A stretch of DNA of 57,135 nucleotides, from positions 1,225,588 to 1,282,722 of the forward strand of contig NW_019091369.1 in NCBI RefSeq assembly GCF_001949145.1, given 5' to 3'. This DNA is from Acanthaster planci. Its lineage: Eukaryota > Echinodermata > Asteroidea > Valvatida > Acanthasteridae. A model generated the notes under the pieces. The model was not told where the DNA came from, did no database searches, and saw only the letters and a program-made list of their open reading frames with translations. Of this stretch, positions 10,549 to 20,303 are shown one piece after another. The stretch's first letter is position 1; each line of letters opens with the position of its first letter. The position numbers and the translations under genes are program-made.

Positions 10549-12000
10549 AGCTAACAGCCACCTTTCAGCAACCCACAGGGAACAAACTTAGAACGGCGTT
10601 TTGCAGGGACCAGACAGGAAGGACAACATGAAAGTGGGACCCTTTATGCTAATATCAAGGTTGATTGTGCCCATCACAGTTGGAAAAATATCTCTGAACT
10701 CGAAACCAAAGAACAGACAATCAACGATGTCAATTTGGTTTACAATACAATGCATATAACATAGTTTACAATACAACACGTATATACATGTACAAGTATT
10801 TAGTTCTTCCTCATGGCGAAATATAATACTGTATCTAGAAGTGGCAAAACCCTGAAATCATAGCCTGAGCGAAGACATGCCGTATTAAAAAAAAATAAAA
10901 AACAATTAAAAAAAGAACTTACAGAAACTAAATAAAGAAAAAATATATATGCAATCTTATCAGTGTAAGTGCCCAAGAGCCAAAGTAAGATTTGCAGCAA
11001 TGAACCTGTTTAATGACGTGTGCAAAATATTTTCAAGTTAAATGGTCACACCTTGCCTTCTTGACACTGATAATTTTTTTTCAATAATCTTTCGACCTTC
11101 GAAAGGCTCTCATATTCAACCCTTTGCATCTATAAAGTGATTGAATTTTGCAAGAGACGATTCAGTAAGTGTTGACTGTTGAACTCACAATTGACGTCAC
11201 AGATTTCTTATTCATGAACTTCAATCTCCCATGGATATAATTGACCTCCTTAAACGTTAGGTTTTCCCTATGGCTGTCTGAAGGCAGTAGCGAATACAGA
11301 AGAGCACGCATACCTCGAGGTTTCTGTACGTAGGCATGGTGACTAACGCGTGTCATGCATCCCCCAAAGTCACATTTACCGTTATTTTAAACCGCCCCCT
11401 CCCCGCGCCAAGCGGATATCGAAGTGAATCAGTAAAGGGCCTCCAAATCGCTAAAACCTGATCGTGGCTGGTACAAGGGAAATGACTTGTTCGCAACCCA
11501 TGAGACGAAGGGTACTCCTGAAACATTCTCGGCTGAAAAATAACCAGGTTTCATGGGCAGGAATATCGTTTCTTGGAGCTTACGCGTCTTGCAAGAACTT
11601 TGAACCGTGTTGGATATTTCTCGCTGTGAGGCGTATGAAGGATGTATTGAGCTGACCAGATGTTTCAAAACCTTATTCAGTGACAAAATGTATTTAAAGT
11701 TGCAACTCAGACGGCCAAGATTTGCTGATGAACGGGGGCTGAAATATAAAACACCTTTGTAAGTTTTGTGTTTTATCTTGATAGGGTGCTCGTCAGGCGG
11801 CTAACCTGCCTATCGAGAACTTATCCTTAGCATGGTTGGTTTTTAGCTGTTGTAGGCCTACGCCGTCAATGGTTTCCCCAATCCAGTCCTGACTTAGTAA
11901 GATCTGCCTTGCCTTTACCCCTCACTTAATAAGAGGCCTAAAGTTGTGTTTGCCAGTGAGAGAAATTCCTTTTTTTTCTGTCCATGGAGGTTGCATCTAG
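10549..12000. other. Spacer upstream of module B
   Basis: AT-rich without a convincing exon on either strand. The sequence before 12001 (CTTTTTTTTCTGTCC ... GCATCTAG) provides a pyrimidine tract and an AG for the first B exon. Confidence 0.45.
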
Positions 12001-12117
12001 AAGATGATGACGACGACGATGATGATGAGACCACTACAACACCCGTGATCATCAGTGACCTTACCACGACAACCCACAGGCTGGGCATGGAATTCGTGAC
12101 AATACCCGGACAAGACG
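12001..12117 (+). CDS. Module B exon: Asp8 and Thr-rich stalk
   Basis: Starts after GCATCTAG in phase 1 and ends GACG|GTAAGT in phase 1. Encodes eight Asp, Glu, TTTT, PVIISDL, TTTT and HRLGMEFVTIPGQD. The Thr runs recall the gene A stalk. The Asp run comes from a GAT/GAC trinucleotide tract. An alternative acceptor at TCCATGGAG|G is possible and would lengthen the exon slightly. The preceding exon is unknown. Confidence 0.6.
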
Positions 12118-15100
12118 GTAAGTGCATGTAGAACAATAGGCAGGACCTAGCCCTCTCGTGAAACCTTACGGTTCATAAACAGGTAAAAATGTTCAGGGTT
12201 TTGAACTTTCGAGGTCTCGTGAAAACTCCTCCTACTGCAAGAAAGCAACGGAGGGCATTTAAAATCTACCGCAGTCTGGCTCTCAGACTCGAGACATTTT
12301 AGAGTTGCGACCCAAGCTCACATCACCCTACCCAGTTATCCCTCACTGGATCGGCGAGTGGAGTTTGCATCGGGCATAATTACAGCACCCTTCAGCCCCG
12401 ACTGCAGGTTGAAGGTTTCTGAGCCAGGCAGTCTTTCACAGTTGCCTTTCTCTCTGCGTTCTGGTCAAGGTCTAGTCCTATTGCCCACTCAATGAACAAA
12501 ATACTCGGTTAGTAGATTGCTGGATCACTGGAGCGGAAATCTTAGCAGATTACGGGCAGGTAGTTCAGAGTTTTACAGTAACACAATGCCTGGGGATGTG
12601 TGTGAAGTGGTCGAACAACGAGAGAAGGGGGGGGGGTGTATCCCACCTTAGTATTAGAAATGTCCATGCCCAAACGGGTGCTCCCCTGAGTCCCTGTTCA
12701 GTTGCTCTCGGTAGTTACGCCACTGTGTGTGTGGGTGAATTTATCTGAGAACTCGGAAAGTTAATAATGATCGACTGTTTGTCAAAAAAACTAGAATACC
12801 TATCCCTTGTTCCATGGTCAGTCAATGGTGTTACTAGGAGGGGGTACCGAAAGGCACGAGGTCCAGCCTCTCGGAGCCAAATCCTCCTTTTTAAAATTTT
12901 GAAATGTAGGCCTACATATTACAAGCCACGGTTCATCGGCCTTCGATGTTCCCTTGAAAAGTTGTGCGCACGCCAAGTTGTCCCCCCCCCGAAATTTCTC
13001 CCTTGTTAATCCCTCAGCTGAGCCACTGAAACATCCTTCAATTGATCCCTTTATTCCTACAGATGCTGTTGAACGTTGTTACAACTGATAATGTTAAAAC
13101 CAAGGTCCAACGTATTACCAACTGATAATGTATCACCGATTGACGGATAACGATCACCGATTGACGGATAATGTATCACCGATTGAAGGATAATGTATCA
13201 CCCACTGAAGGATAATGTATTACCAATTGACCGAAGGAATAATTTTCGGGGGAAAAAATGTCCTTTCCTATGAAACATTCGTCGGAAAAAATAGGCCACA
13301 GTAGGGAATGCAATTAATTAATTTCACATTTCAATGAGAACCACCCTGCAATCTGGCCATGGAAGCTCAAACTGGGAACACCAAAACAAGCACCTGTTTG
13401 GGGAATGGAATGCTTTCCGTGCGCAAAAAAATGAAAAAAAAAACGCACAAGCAAAATAAACATTGATGCTCAAGTCGGCGAGAGAAAATTTCTCAAATGA
13501 AAACAGTATAAAAGACTAAAAATGAGAAAAAAATTAAAGCTGCTCTGACAAATGTCGTTCATAAATTCGGTGAAGGAATTCCCACTCAGTGGTCAATACA
13601 TCCAAGTTTCATCAAAATCTCCGAAAGCATGTACATGTATAAGTTAGAGAGTTTTTTTTCTAAACTTTAACGTACACATTTTGGGACACTGGGTAAAGAC
13701 TCCAAAAATTGGTTTGGGCAACAATTTATTTCCCACTCTAATCCATAATTATCAGTCGATTTTTGATGCCTTGCCTGTTGATACATTATCGTTGGCAGGT
13801 GATACATTATTGGTTATATGTTTTGGAGGAGTTACATTGTCCGTTAACAGGTGACACATTAGGCCTATTGGATACAGATTTTACAACACTATCGGTCAAT
13901 TTGTGATACAGTTTTTCGATTGGTGATACATTATCCGTCAATAGGTGACACATTATCCGTCAATCAGTGATACGTTATCGATCAATCGGTCATATGTTAT
14001 CGGTTGATGATACACAAGGCGTTGGCTGTAACATTATCAGATTAACAAACGTTTCTAATACTTTTTGTCTTATTTCCAACTCCGTCGTTTTTCAGCTCGT
14101 CCGTTCACCACCATCGGGCCAGTAGCAGGTGTCATCCTATTTGTACTGGTCATCACCTTGACTGCAATTGTGGTGTGGCTGCGCAGGGGACGACAGAGGT
14201 GCGTTTTCAAATTACCTTAAGATACCATATTCTTGAATTCGGTTAGAGACCAAGGAAAATTAAGTCCCTTCTCCACCTATATCACCCATTCCCCCCCCCA
14301 AAAAAATTAACATTGTAGTTCCTCTCTATATTGTTTTTTTTTCATTAAAAAGGGTTCCCTGAAATCTTTTATTGGAATAAAGCCAGATGTTCCCAGGTTG
14401 TGTCTAAAATTCCCGTTTTCCTGGAAACTTTTTGAAAAATCCATACTGCTCATTTTCCAATAATTCAAGATGTTCCTTTTTCCAAAAATTATAAGCTATT
14501 GTTAATTTTCTGAAAAATAAAACCTGGTCTGTCTGGTTTCTGATGTTTTTTACAACTGTGTCTGCAGTTTATTTTCATTTTGCTATGCGTCATAATGATC
14601 TGACCCGACGTGTTAAAAAATAAAGAATCTCTTTAAATAGCTTCAAATATCTTACCTTTGAAAGAGGTTTCTTGCACCAAAACAATCATGCTTTCGGGAC
14701 TCAACTTAAAAAACTGTTTTAATCGATACAATACATCCCTTACTTTCAATATTATTACTCAATCCTACTTTTTCCCATCCAGGCAACATTTTACACGTGA
14801 TACGGATAAACTTCCCCTCTCACCCACAACTGCAGAAGGCAAGTACATTTGCAGAAATAATTCATTCAAAGGTCATTTCCATTTCTGTGTTTTGTTCAGC
14901 AAAAAAGTTTACAATACTGTGATAACAAGACTTTTACTTGCAGATCTATTTCAACGGCTGTCTATAAAGCCTTATAATGACGTGGGTGTCATTCATACAA
15001 CCTGTCACCATCACAGCGTTACAACGTGTGACATTCGCTCGAGGTCAAAGTTCGCTGGTTTAATGAAGGCATCCGGCACGCGGAAATGAGCAAGGGTTCC

Positions 15101-18100
15101 ATAGCTGTCTTTCTCTCGGGTCTTTCCTCGTTGGAATATTATAATAACCACTGCAAATTCACGTTTACAATTTGAAAAGGGGACTTAAAACTTTTGTCTC
15201 TCACTATGTGTGGTGCAATGGTGGCTCAAAGAAAGACCTACGGTGTCCATGGTGTGACACAAGGCGCAGTAGCGCATCCAGCGGTGTGCAGGGGGTGTAT
15301 TGAAGACATGTTTCCATGTGTTCTTTGTTGGTTGGTTTTTGTTTGCTTGTCTTAAAGCACCCTTTTTTGAAAGTTACTACCACCTTTGGCGAATAACGAG
15401 GATTCTTTTAGGCGTGAAGAAATCTGAACAGTCATTTTTGGAAAAATGTCCACCCTCCCCCATTCTAAGCCCTGGATGCGCCACAAAACACCCTCTCCAA
15501 ACAGGCATCAAGTACAACGTTGCCAGACATTGTGAAGGCATGTGTGAGTTTAGAAAGATCCTAAGGAGACCAAGATTGCCCACGGTCTTTAAACTTTGCA
15601 AGGCATCACTGATAATATCACAACTTAAACTTAAATGCGATGGAAAAGTTTTCAAACTGCTCACACCATGGGGGTAAATCCAAGGGGTGGGGGTATGCCC
15701 CCACTTTTTTCGAGCAGGGGGCTACGGGATCAGCGACCTCCCCTTTCATAGTGAGAAAGATTACACCAGATTATGAAGAACGTTTCGGACTTACCAACAA
15801 CCAAAATGTATTCAATATCACTTACAGAAGGAGAGCGATTAAAAAATCTACATATATGTCGCTCTGATATAAGATTGTATAAATGCAATACATATCCTAC
15901 AGACGTACATCTCTATCATGAGAATCGCTCCCTGTATGGTGTCATATGGTGTCATCTCCCCACTTTCCAAATTTCCATGGCCGGGCAAGCCACCATCCCC
16001 AGTTTCCAGCTCAAATCTTTGCCATTGTCTCAAAACATACATGCATCATCTGAAAGAAAGAATGAATTAACAATGTTTACCCTGTTTGAGAATGAAAATC
16101 ACCTGAAAATAGAATTTAAGAAAATAGTAATAACAATGAAATGCTGTCTCTCCACGAAACCATGACCAGAACTATTTTACCCCATTTACTTTTCTGCGAA
16201 GAATACTAACACACAAATGGCTTTCCAATCAATTTTCTCCCCTATGATTGTCTCCCTACTAATGCCATGAAAACATTCTAAAAAAACGTCCTAAGCAATA
16301 CTTTTTATGAATTTCTGCTTCATATAAATGATGGCGGTAAAGCTAAAGCTAATTGTCATTAAAGATTTTCCAGTTACGAAAATTTACAGAGTTCTTTTCT
16401 TTTAAAAATGTTGAAGTGGATATGTCATGAAATTAACCACAATAAGGACGAGGAGAGCATGCCAAACGGGAAATGATAGGCGGGGAATCCAATCATTTTC
16501 AAAGAAACGTTACAAAGGATAATGGTCTATAATAATCAGCTCCCGAATTGCGGTGGATGGATCAACATTCCTTTCCTTTTTGAGCAGAAAAGCGGAGATG
16601 GCTGTACCAGTCGTAGAAAAGCACATGTGTAAATCTACTTTTGATTTAGAATATCCGGTTGGTGGTTTTAAAACGTAACAGGGAATCGTATTAATTGAAT
16701 GAAATCAAGGTTTAATGTTGTTAATACTTACCGCTACATAGTAACTGTCAAAAAACAAACAAACAAACAAACAAACAAACAAACAAACAAAGAAACTGGA
16801 GTTTGAGAAAATACTGTTTAGAAATTACACAATTCTAATTTTCCCCAACGACTGCGCTGGGCAAGTTAACCAATTTACACATGAGAATGTCATCCAAACA
16901 ACGACCTTTCACTTCTTTTTTTAGGAATCCATTGCCACCAGATTCTTGGCAGCATGCTTGCACCAAAAGTTTGCCTTTTTCATTAACAACTGAGTGCTGT
17001 ATGACGTTTTACCGGCCAATTTTATTGAAACTTGTTTACTTAATGCCAGTCCCTCTAAAATTCCTGTTTACATTGACGGCTCCTTTATATCTGTGTTCGA
17101 ACATCAAAAAGTGTCCTCCAGTTTCAATTTTTGAGGAACTGTTCCTTAATAACAAGTTCATTTAAACCTAAATAGTCCTGTCGTTTATTCACATTTGTTG
17201 GAAGCCTTCCGAAGAAGTTGATCAAGAATTCAAAATCACTAAACAGCAAACCATTTCGACATGCAGTCACTCAAATTCGTCTCTTGGGCACAGCCATATT
17301 TCTCGAATTTTCTTTGTACAGATCAAAGTGGAGTTTCTAAAAAGAAGATCAACATAAATGAACTATTAATGAATGCACAGGGAAACGAACAAAGTTTGTT
17401 TTCGCGTGTTTGTTAGCTTTGCCATATGCTCCCTGATTCGTATTTGTATTTTCCAGAGAAAGACAAACAAAATATGCAGAAATAATAAACAAAGCCAAAT
17501 TGTTTTGTATAACACAGTCGAGCTTTTACAATTTTTACCTTCTTTATTTTTCATTTGGGATTATAAACCAAATAATAATAAACACTGGATAGTATACCTG
17601 AACACATAATTTAAAAAAAAAAAACATGCTTAATTGATTAAAAATACACCAAGCAGTATCATGATAAAAACAGAACTCGTCTGATCGATTCATTCTTTTT
17701 GGAGAGGGTGTAACCCCCATCTCACTTGGGTTCAATAGTATTTATGGTGAAAGAAAGCGACCCCTTGAAACGACTACTTAAGTCAAGTTTCCGTGATGTT
17801 AGAGATAAAATGGGAATCGGTGACGTCAATATCTTTCGCATCATAAGTTAAACTTGTTTATTGCATGCGTTACTATTGCGTTTGGAATAGACGCTTGTTT
17901 TAGTTCCACTTTATATATAAATAGGTTTCCTTGGTTCTTAAAACAGTTCTTCCTTAAAGTGTAATGCGTATTTCCTCGTTTGATAAATCACTTAATAGCC
18001 TGTTCCCATTTCTGTTTAAAGGATCGTTTTGTTTTCAGCAAGTGTCACTCTTTTCCATGTATACGAACACGTCCAACAAACGTTTCAATTACGCCTCTGC

Positions 18101-20267
18101 TAAAACCCAAGTATCAGGCTCTATGACACACGATCGAAAGAACTAGTAATTTCAAACAGCTTGAAACATCGCGTGACATAATTTGTACTGAAATGGCAGC
18201 CGAGCAAATTTTCTTGGCGATTGAAATAGCCGTGTCATACTTTGTGTTGCTTTTTGACCTAAGTTTAGAAAAAAGTTTACTTTCATTGACACCATTTTAC
18301 GTTTCCTGTACACTGTAAAAACGCTGGACAATTTTTTGTCCAGCGTTAGGTACCAGGCGAATCGCTTAACTGTTGGGCAGAAAGATCGAAACGCTGGGTA
18401 AAAAACGAGGTTTAAAAATAACATTTTCTACAACCGTTGCGTGAGATGAGACAAATTTGCCCATCTTTTAGGAGAAAATCAACGCGGTTGGGTAATCTAT
18501 TTGCCCAACGATTTGGCAAATCATCTGATACCTAACGCTGGGTAAAAAATTGCTCAGCGTTTTTATACTTCGTTAAAAAAAATCCCTCTTGGAACATGTC
18601 AGTCGAACAACGTCCTTTTTAATTGACAAGAAACTTGTTCACAGAATGTCTATATATAGGCAAGAGTAGTTGAAATAATATAAATATAGTGCACAGCATG
18701 ATGTCGTCACCTCTTAGCGGATATCCTTGATATGAATTTCCTTGAAGGAGTCAACGCCTTGGACATATTTTTACCCTGAAATTTTTTATTTGTTTGCAAG
18801 ACTGACGTTTCTTAAGTAAGTTCATGTTCAAGGTGGAAAAACTTTGTTTAATTGGATACAAGACTCAGAATCGGCATGCGTGACTTTTGCACATCAGCAA
18901 TGCCTCTATACGTAGGCAGAAGAAGAGTGCAACTCTCATTTTAAGGGTCGTCAAAACACCATTGAATATTCCTTCGTGGATAATCAGAGTTGCCTATAAA
19001 CCGGTGATATCTCAGTCATTTTCTTTATCATTTCTGAAGTATATAAAAATACTTTTAAAAAATTAACGCCCATTTCCCTTCCGATCCAAAAAGCATATTA
19101 CATGCATCTGGCCGATCAAACACTTTGTAACTTTGTCACGTTGTTTGATACAGAATGGCGAAACTGCAATTCTTCTTACATCGAGGACAATTTTTCTTGC
19201 ATCTTTCGGCTACAGGTTATTGCCCTTACAACATCGAAATGGACGCCGTGCCGTCTGGCGTGTACATTCAACTTGACCAGCCGAGTGTTCTAAGGTTTCC
19301 TAATGCTCGCTTCAGCCAGGCCGGCCCGTCGGCCAGGGCAGTTCGGGCAGATCGAGCCCGAAGCCTATGCGATTACGATGACCCTCGAGAGCCTCGTGCA
19401 CCCTCTCCTACAAAAGCCAAAGCTCAGAGACCGCAGTCCTGTGTGATCGGTCTGGGGGACTACGACGAGCCTGACTTTCGCATCCCTCTGACAGAGAATG
19501 CTAGAGGAGCGAACCATGCCAGGCATTCCATGGTGATGGTGAACGAAGGTGCCCGAGAACTAACTCTAAATCCTAGTGTGACACAAGTGGCTGAGGAAAC
19601 ATCACCAAAGCCGGATGAGGTCTACTACTCGTCGCTGAAAGAGATGGAATCTACAAGCTCGGTAGTCAGGGAGGAGCGAGACGACAGGATACCAGAACCA
19701 GACGTCGTGTATTACAGCTCGATCAATTTGAAGGGGGAATTGAACGCATCGATCGATACGAGCCTGTTGCCTGGTACGATACCTAAAGATGCTGAGGTCA
19801 ACACCAGAGAAGGCTGTGCATGGCAACGGCCTCATTACTACACGTTGGAGGGAGAGGACAGTAAGAGCGAAGGAAAACAGGCGCCAGTGAAGGGTTTAGA
19901 GGTGAGAGATTCGGCTAAAGATGACGAGCAGGACTCCTTGAAGTATGACTATCTGCAAGTGGGTTACATCGACAAGGGACCAATCACTGCACCTTCAACA
20001 AGTGGGGACTCCTACAATAACAGTATCCAATCAGTGGGCTATCTCAAGCTTGCCGAGTCACAGTGTGGCGGGCTACCGCTGGCGAGCGCCGCGGCGCCCT
20101 CTTGCGTCCCAACTGTGCAAGGACAGGAAAGCGCGGGAAATAAAACCCCTGGAACAGAATTTGACGGAGAAGAATCAATGTACGACACGTTGCAGCGCAG
20201 TATGCCGCATGTAACATCGCCAAGAAGTAACTCAAATGAGATTTATAATGTGCTATTTCTGGATTAG
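12001..20267 (+). CDS. Module B: single-pass receptor with Asp8/Thr stalk and ITIM-bearing tail (5' end not found)
   Basis: Spliced CDS: 12001-12117, 14096-14198, 14783-14838, 19216-20267 (1328 nt, 441 residues plus stop). Phases agree at every junction (1; 1; 2; 1; stop) and equal those of gene A exon for exon. In order: an acidic and Thr-rich stalk, a transmembrane helix (about residues 45-67), basic RRGRQR, a linker, and a tail of about 370 residues with about 18 tyrosines including VYYSSL, VYYSSI, LKYDYL, VGYLKL and SMYDTL. These fit the ITIM consensus (S/I/V/L)xYxx(I/V/L), so an inhibitory receptor-like role is inferred. No signal peptide or ectodomain was found upstream: the exons may be unrecognised, or this may be an alternative 3' module spliced to gene A's ectodomain (phase 1 fits the donor at 4679). 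Confidence 0.7.
12823..13028. mobile_element. MITE-like element, CAATGGTGTTACTAGGAGGGGG end (206 bp)
   Basis: The left end CAATGGTGTTACTAGGAGGGGG resembles the CAGTGGCG-type ends at 10332 and elsewhere. The right end (GCTGAGCCACTG at 13017-13028) is its loose inverse. A C-run lies inside the right end and a G-run inside the left end. It is more diverged than the other copies, so boundaries are tentative. Confidence 0.4.
13078..14046. mobile_element. Foldback-type element with arms made of 22-bp repeats (969 bp)
   Basis: The left arm (13078-13232) holds five or more tandem copies of GATAATGTATCACCGATTGACG. The right arm (about 13775-14046) holds inverse-complement copies (CGTCAATCGGTGATACATTATC type). 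Outer ends GTTACAACTGATAATG and CATTATCAGATTAAC are inverted repeats. AACGTT sits next to each end (13072-13077 and 14048-14053) and may be a target duplication. The middle of about 540 bp is AT-rich and noncoding. Long inverted arms built from short tandem units define foldback elements, such as Drosophila FB and sea urchin TU. Confidence 0.75.
14096..14198 (+). CDS. Module B exon: transmembrane segment
   Basis: Acceptor TCGTTTTTCAG, donor AG|GTGCGT, phase 1 in and phase 2 out. Encodes ARPFTTIGPVAGVILFVLVITLTAIVVWL, with the membrane span roughly TIGPV to VVWL, followed by RRGRQR. Same phases and same basic stop-transfer as the gene A transmembrane exon, but a shorter exon (103 against 184 nt). 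Confidence 0.8.
14199..14782 (+). other. Module B intron, 584 nt
   Basis: AT-rich intron with donor GTGCGT and a strong acceptor CCTACTTTTTCCCATCCAG. Nothing else recognised. Confidence 0.65.
14783..14838 (+). CDS. Module B exon: short cytoplasmic linker before a GC-AG intron
   Basis: A 56-nt exon encoding R-QHFTRDTDKLPLSPTTAE-G, phase 2 in and phase 1 out. The donor is AAG|GCAAGT, the usual context of the rare GC-AG intron class; no GT donor nearby keeps the frame. Position and phases match the 62-nt exon of gene A, which supports it. Unlike its counterpart it has no tyrosine. Confidence 0.65.
15267..15486. mobile_element. MITE-like element, CAGTAGCGCATCCAG ends (220 bp)
   Basis: CAGTAGCGCATCCAGCGG at the left and CCCTGGATGCGCCACAA at the right are inverted repeats. 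A G-run lies inside the left end and a C-rich stretch inside the right end. Length and termini agree with the elements at 10332 and 43713. Noncoding. Confidence 0.55.
16751..16790. repeat. (AAAC)n microsatellite
   Basis: About nine perfect CAAA units in a row inside the last intron of module B. Confidence 0.95.
18314..18567. mobile_element. Palindrome-rich MITE built on AACGCTGGRYAA (254 bp)
   Basis: The ends TGTAAAAACGCTGGACAA and TTGCTCAGCGTTTTTATA are inverted repeats. Inside, the same core recurs in both orientations: TTGTCCAGCGTT, AACGCTGGGTAAA, TTGCCCAACG and TAACGCTGGGTAAA. The left end alone (18319-18346) forms a 12-bp-arm hairpin. No coding capacity. Confidence 0.65.
19216..20267 (+). 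CDS. Module B last exon: tyrosine-rich tail with ITIM-type motifs
   Basis: Acceptor CTTTCGGCTACAG; two leading bases complete a Gly codon (phase 1); TAG at 20265-20267. Tyrosine sites in order: CPYNIEM, GVYIQL, CDYDDP, DYDEPDF (YDxP type), EVYYSSL, VVYYSSI, HYYTLEG, LKYDYLQV, GYIDKG, SYNNSI (YxN, Grb2-type), VGYLKL, SMYDTL and EIYNVL next to the C terminus. Five fit the ITIM pattern. EVYYSSL and VVYYSSI look like an internal duplication (PxPDxVYYSS). There is no enzyme domain. The in-frame ATG at 19155 lies upstream of the acceptor and is not needed. An intronless reading would lack a membrane anchor. Confidence 0.82.
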
Positions 20268-20297
20268 GACCATTTTCGTCCACTAATGTTGCCTCTT

Positions 20298-20303
20298 AAT
20301 AAA
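20298..20303 (+). terminator. Poly(A) signal of module B
   Basis: AATAAA inside TTAATAAAAAATAAC, 31 nt after the stop codon. It mirrors the short 3' UTR proposed for gene A. Later signals are possible in the AT-rich sequence that follows. Confidence 0.55.

Larger units (their letters stand above)
12118..14095 (+). other. Module B intron, 2.0 kb
   Basis: Carries a CAGTGGCG-type MITE (12823-13028) and a foldback element (13078-14046) that together fill much of its second half. Only 49 nt remain between the foldback element and the acceptor. That stretch holds a CTAAT branch-point-like site and the pyrimidine tract ACTCCGTCGTTTTTCAG. Confidence 0.65.
14839..19215 (+). other. Module B last intron, 4.4 kb
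   Basis: Begins with GC and ends TTTCGGCTACAG. It contains a MITE (15267-15486), an (AAAC)n tract (16751-16790) and a palindromic element (18314-18567). Open stretches such as 15300-15677 overlap the MITE and show no protein similarity I can recognise. An extra exon inside cannot be excluded, but the phases join without one. Confidence 0.55.

Noticed and set aside
15300-15677. 125-codon open frame in the last intron of module B
   Set aside because: Half of it lies in a MITE, both strands are open, and no domain is seen.
19155-19215. Upstream ATG for a single-exon tail protein
   Set aside because: It lies in the acceptor region before CTACAG. The protein would lack a membrane anchor, and the splice phase from the linker exon fits exactly at 19216.
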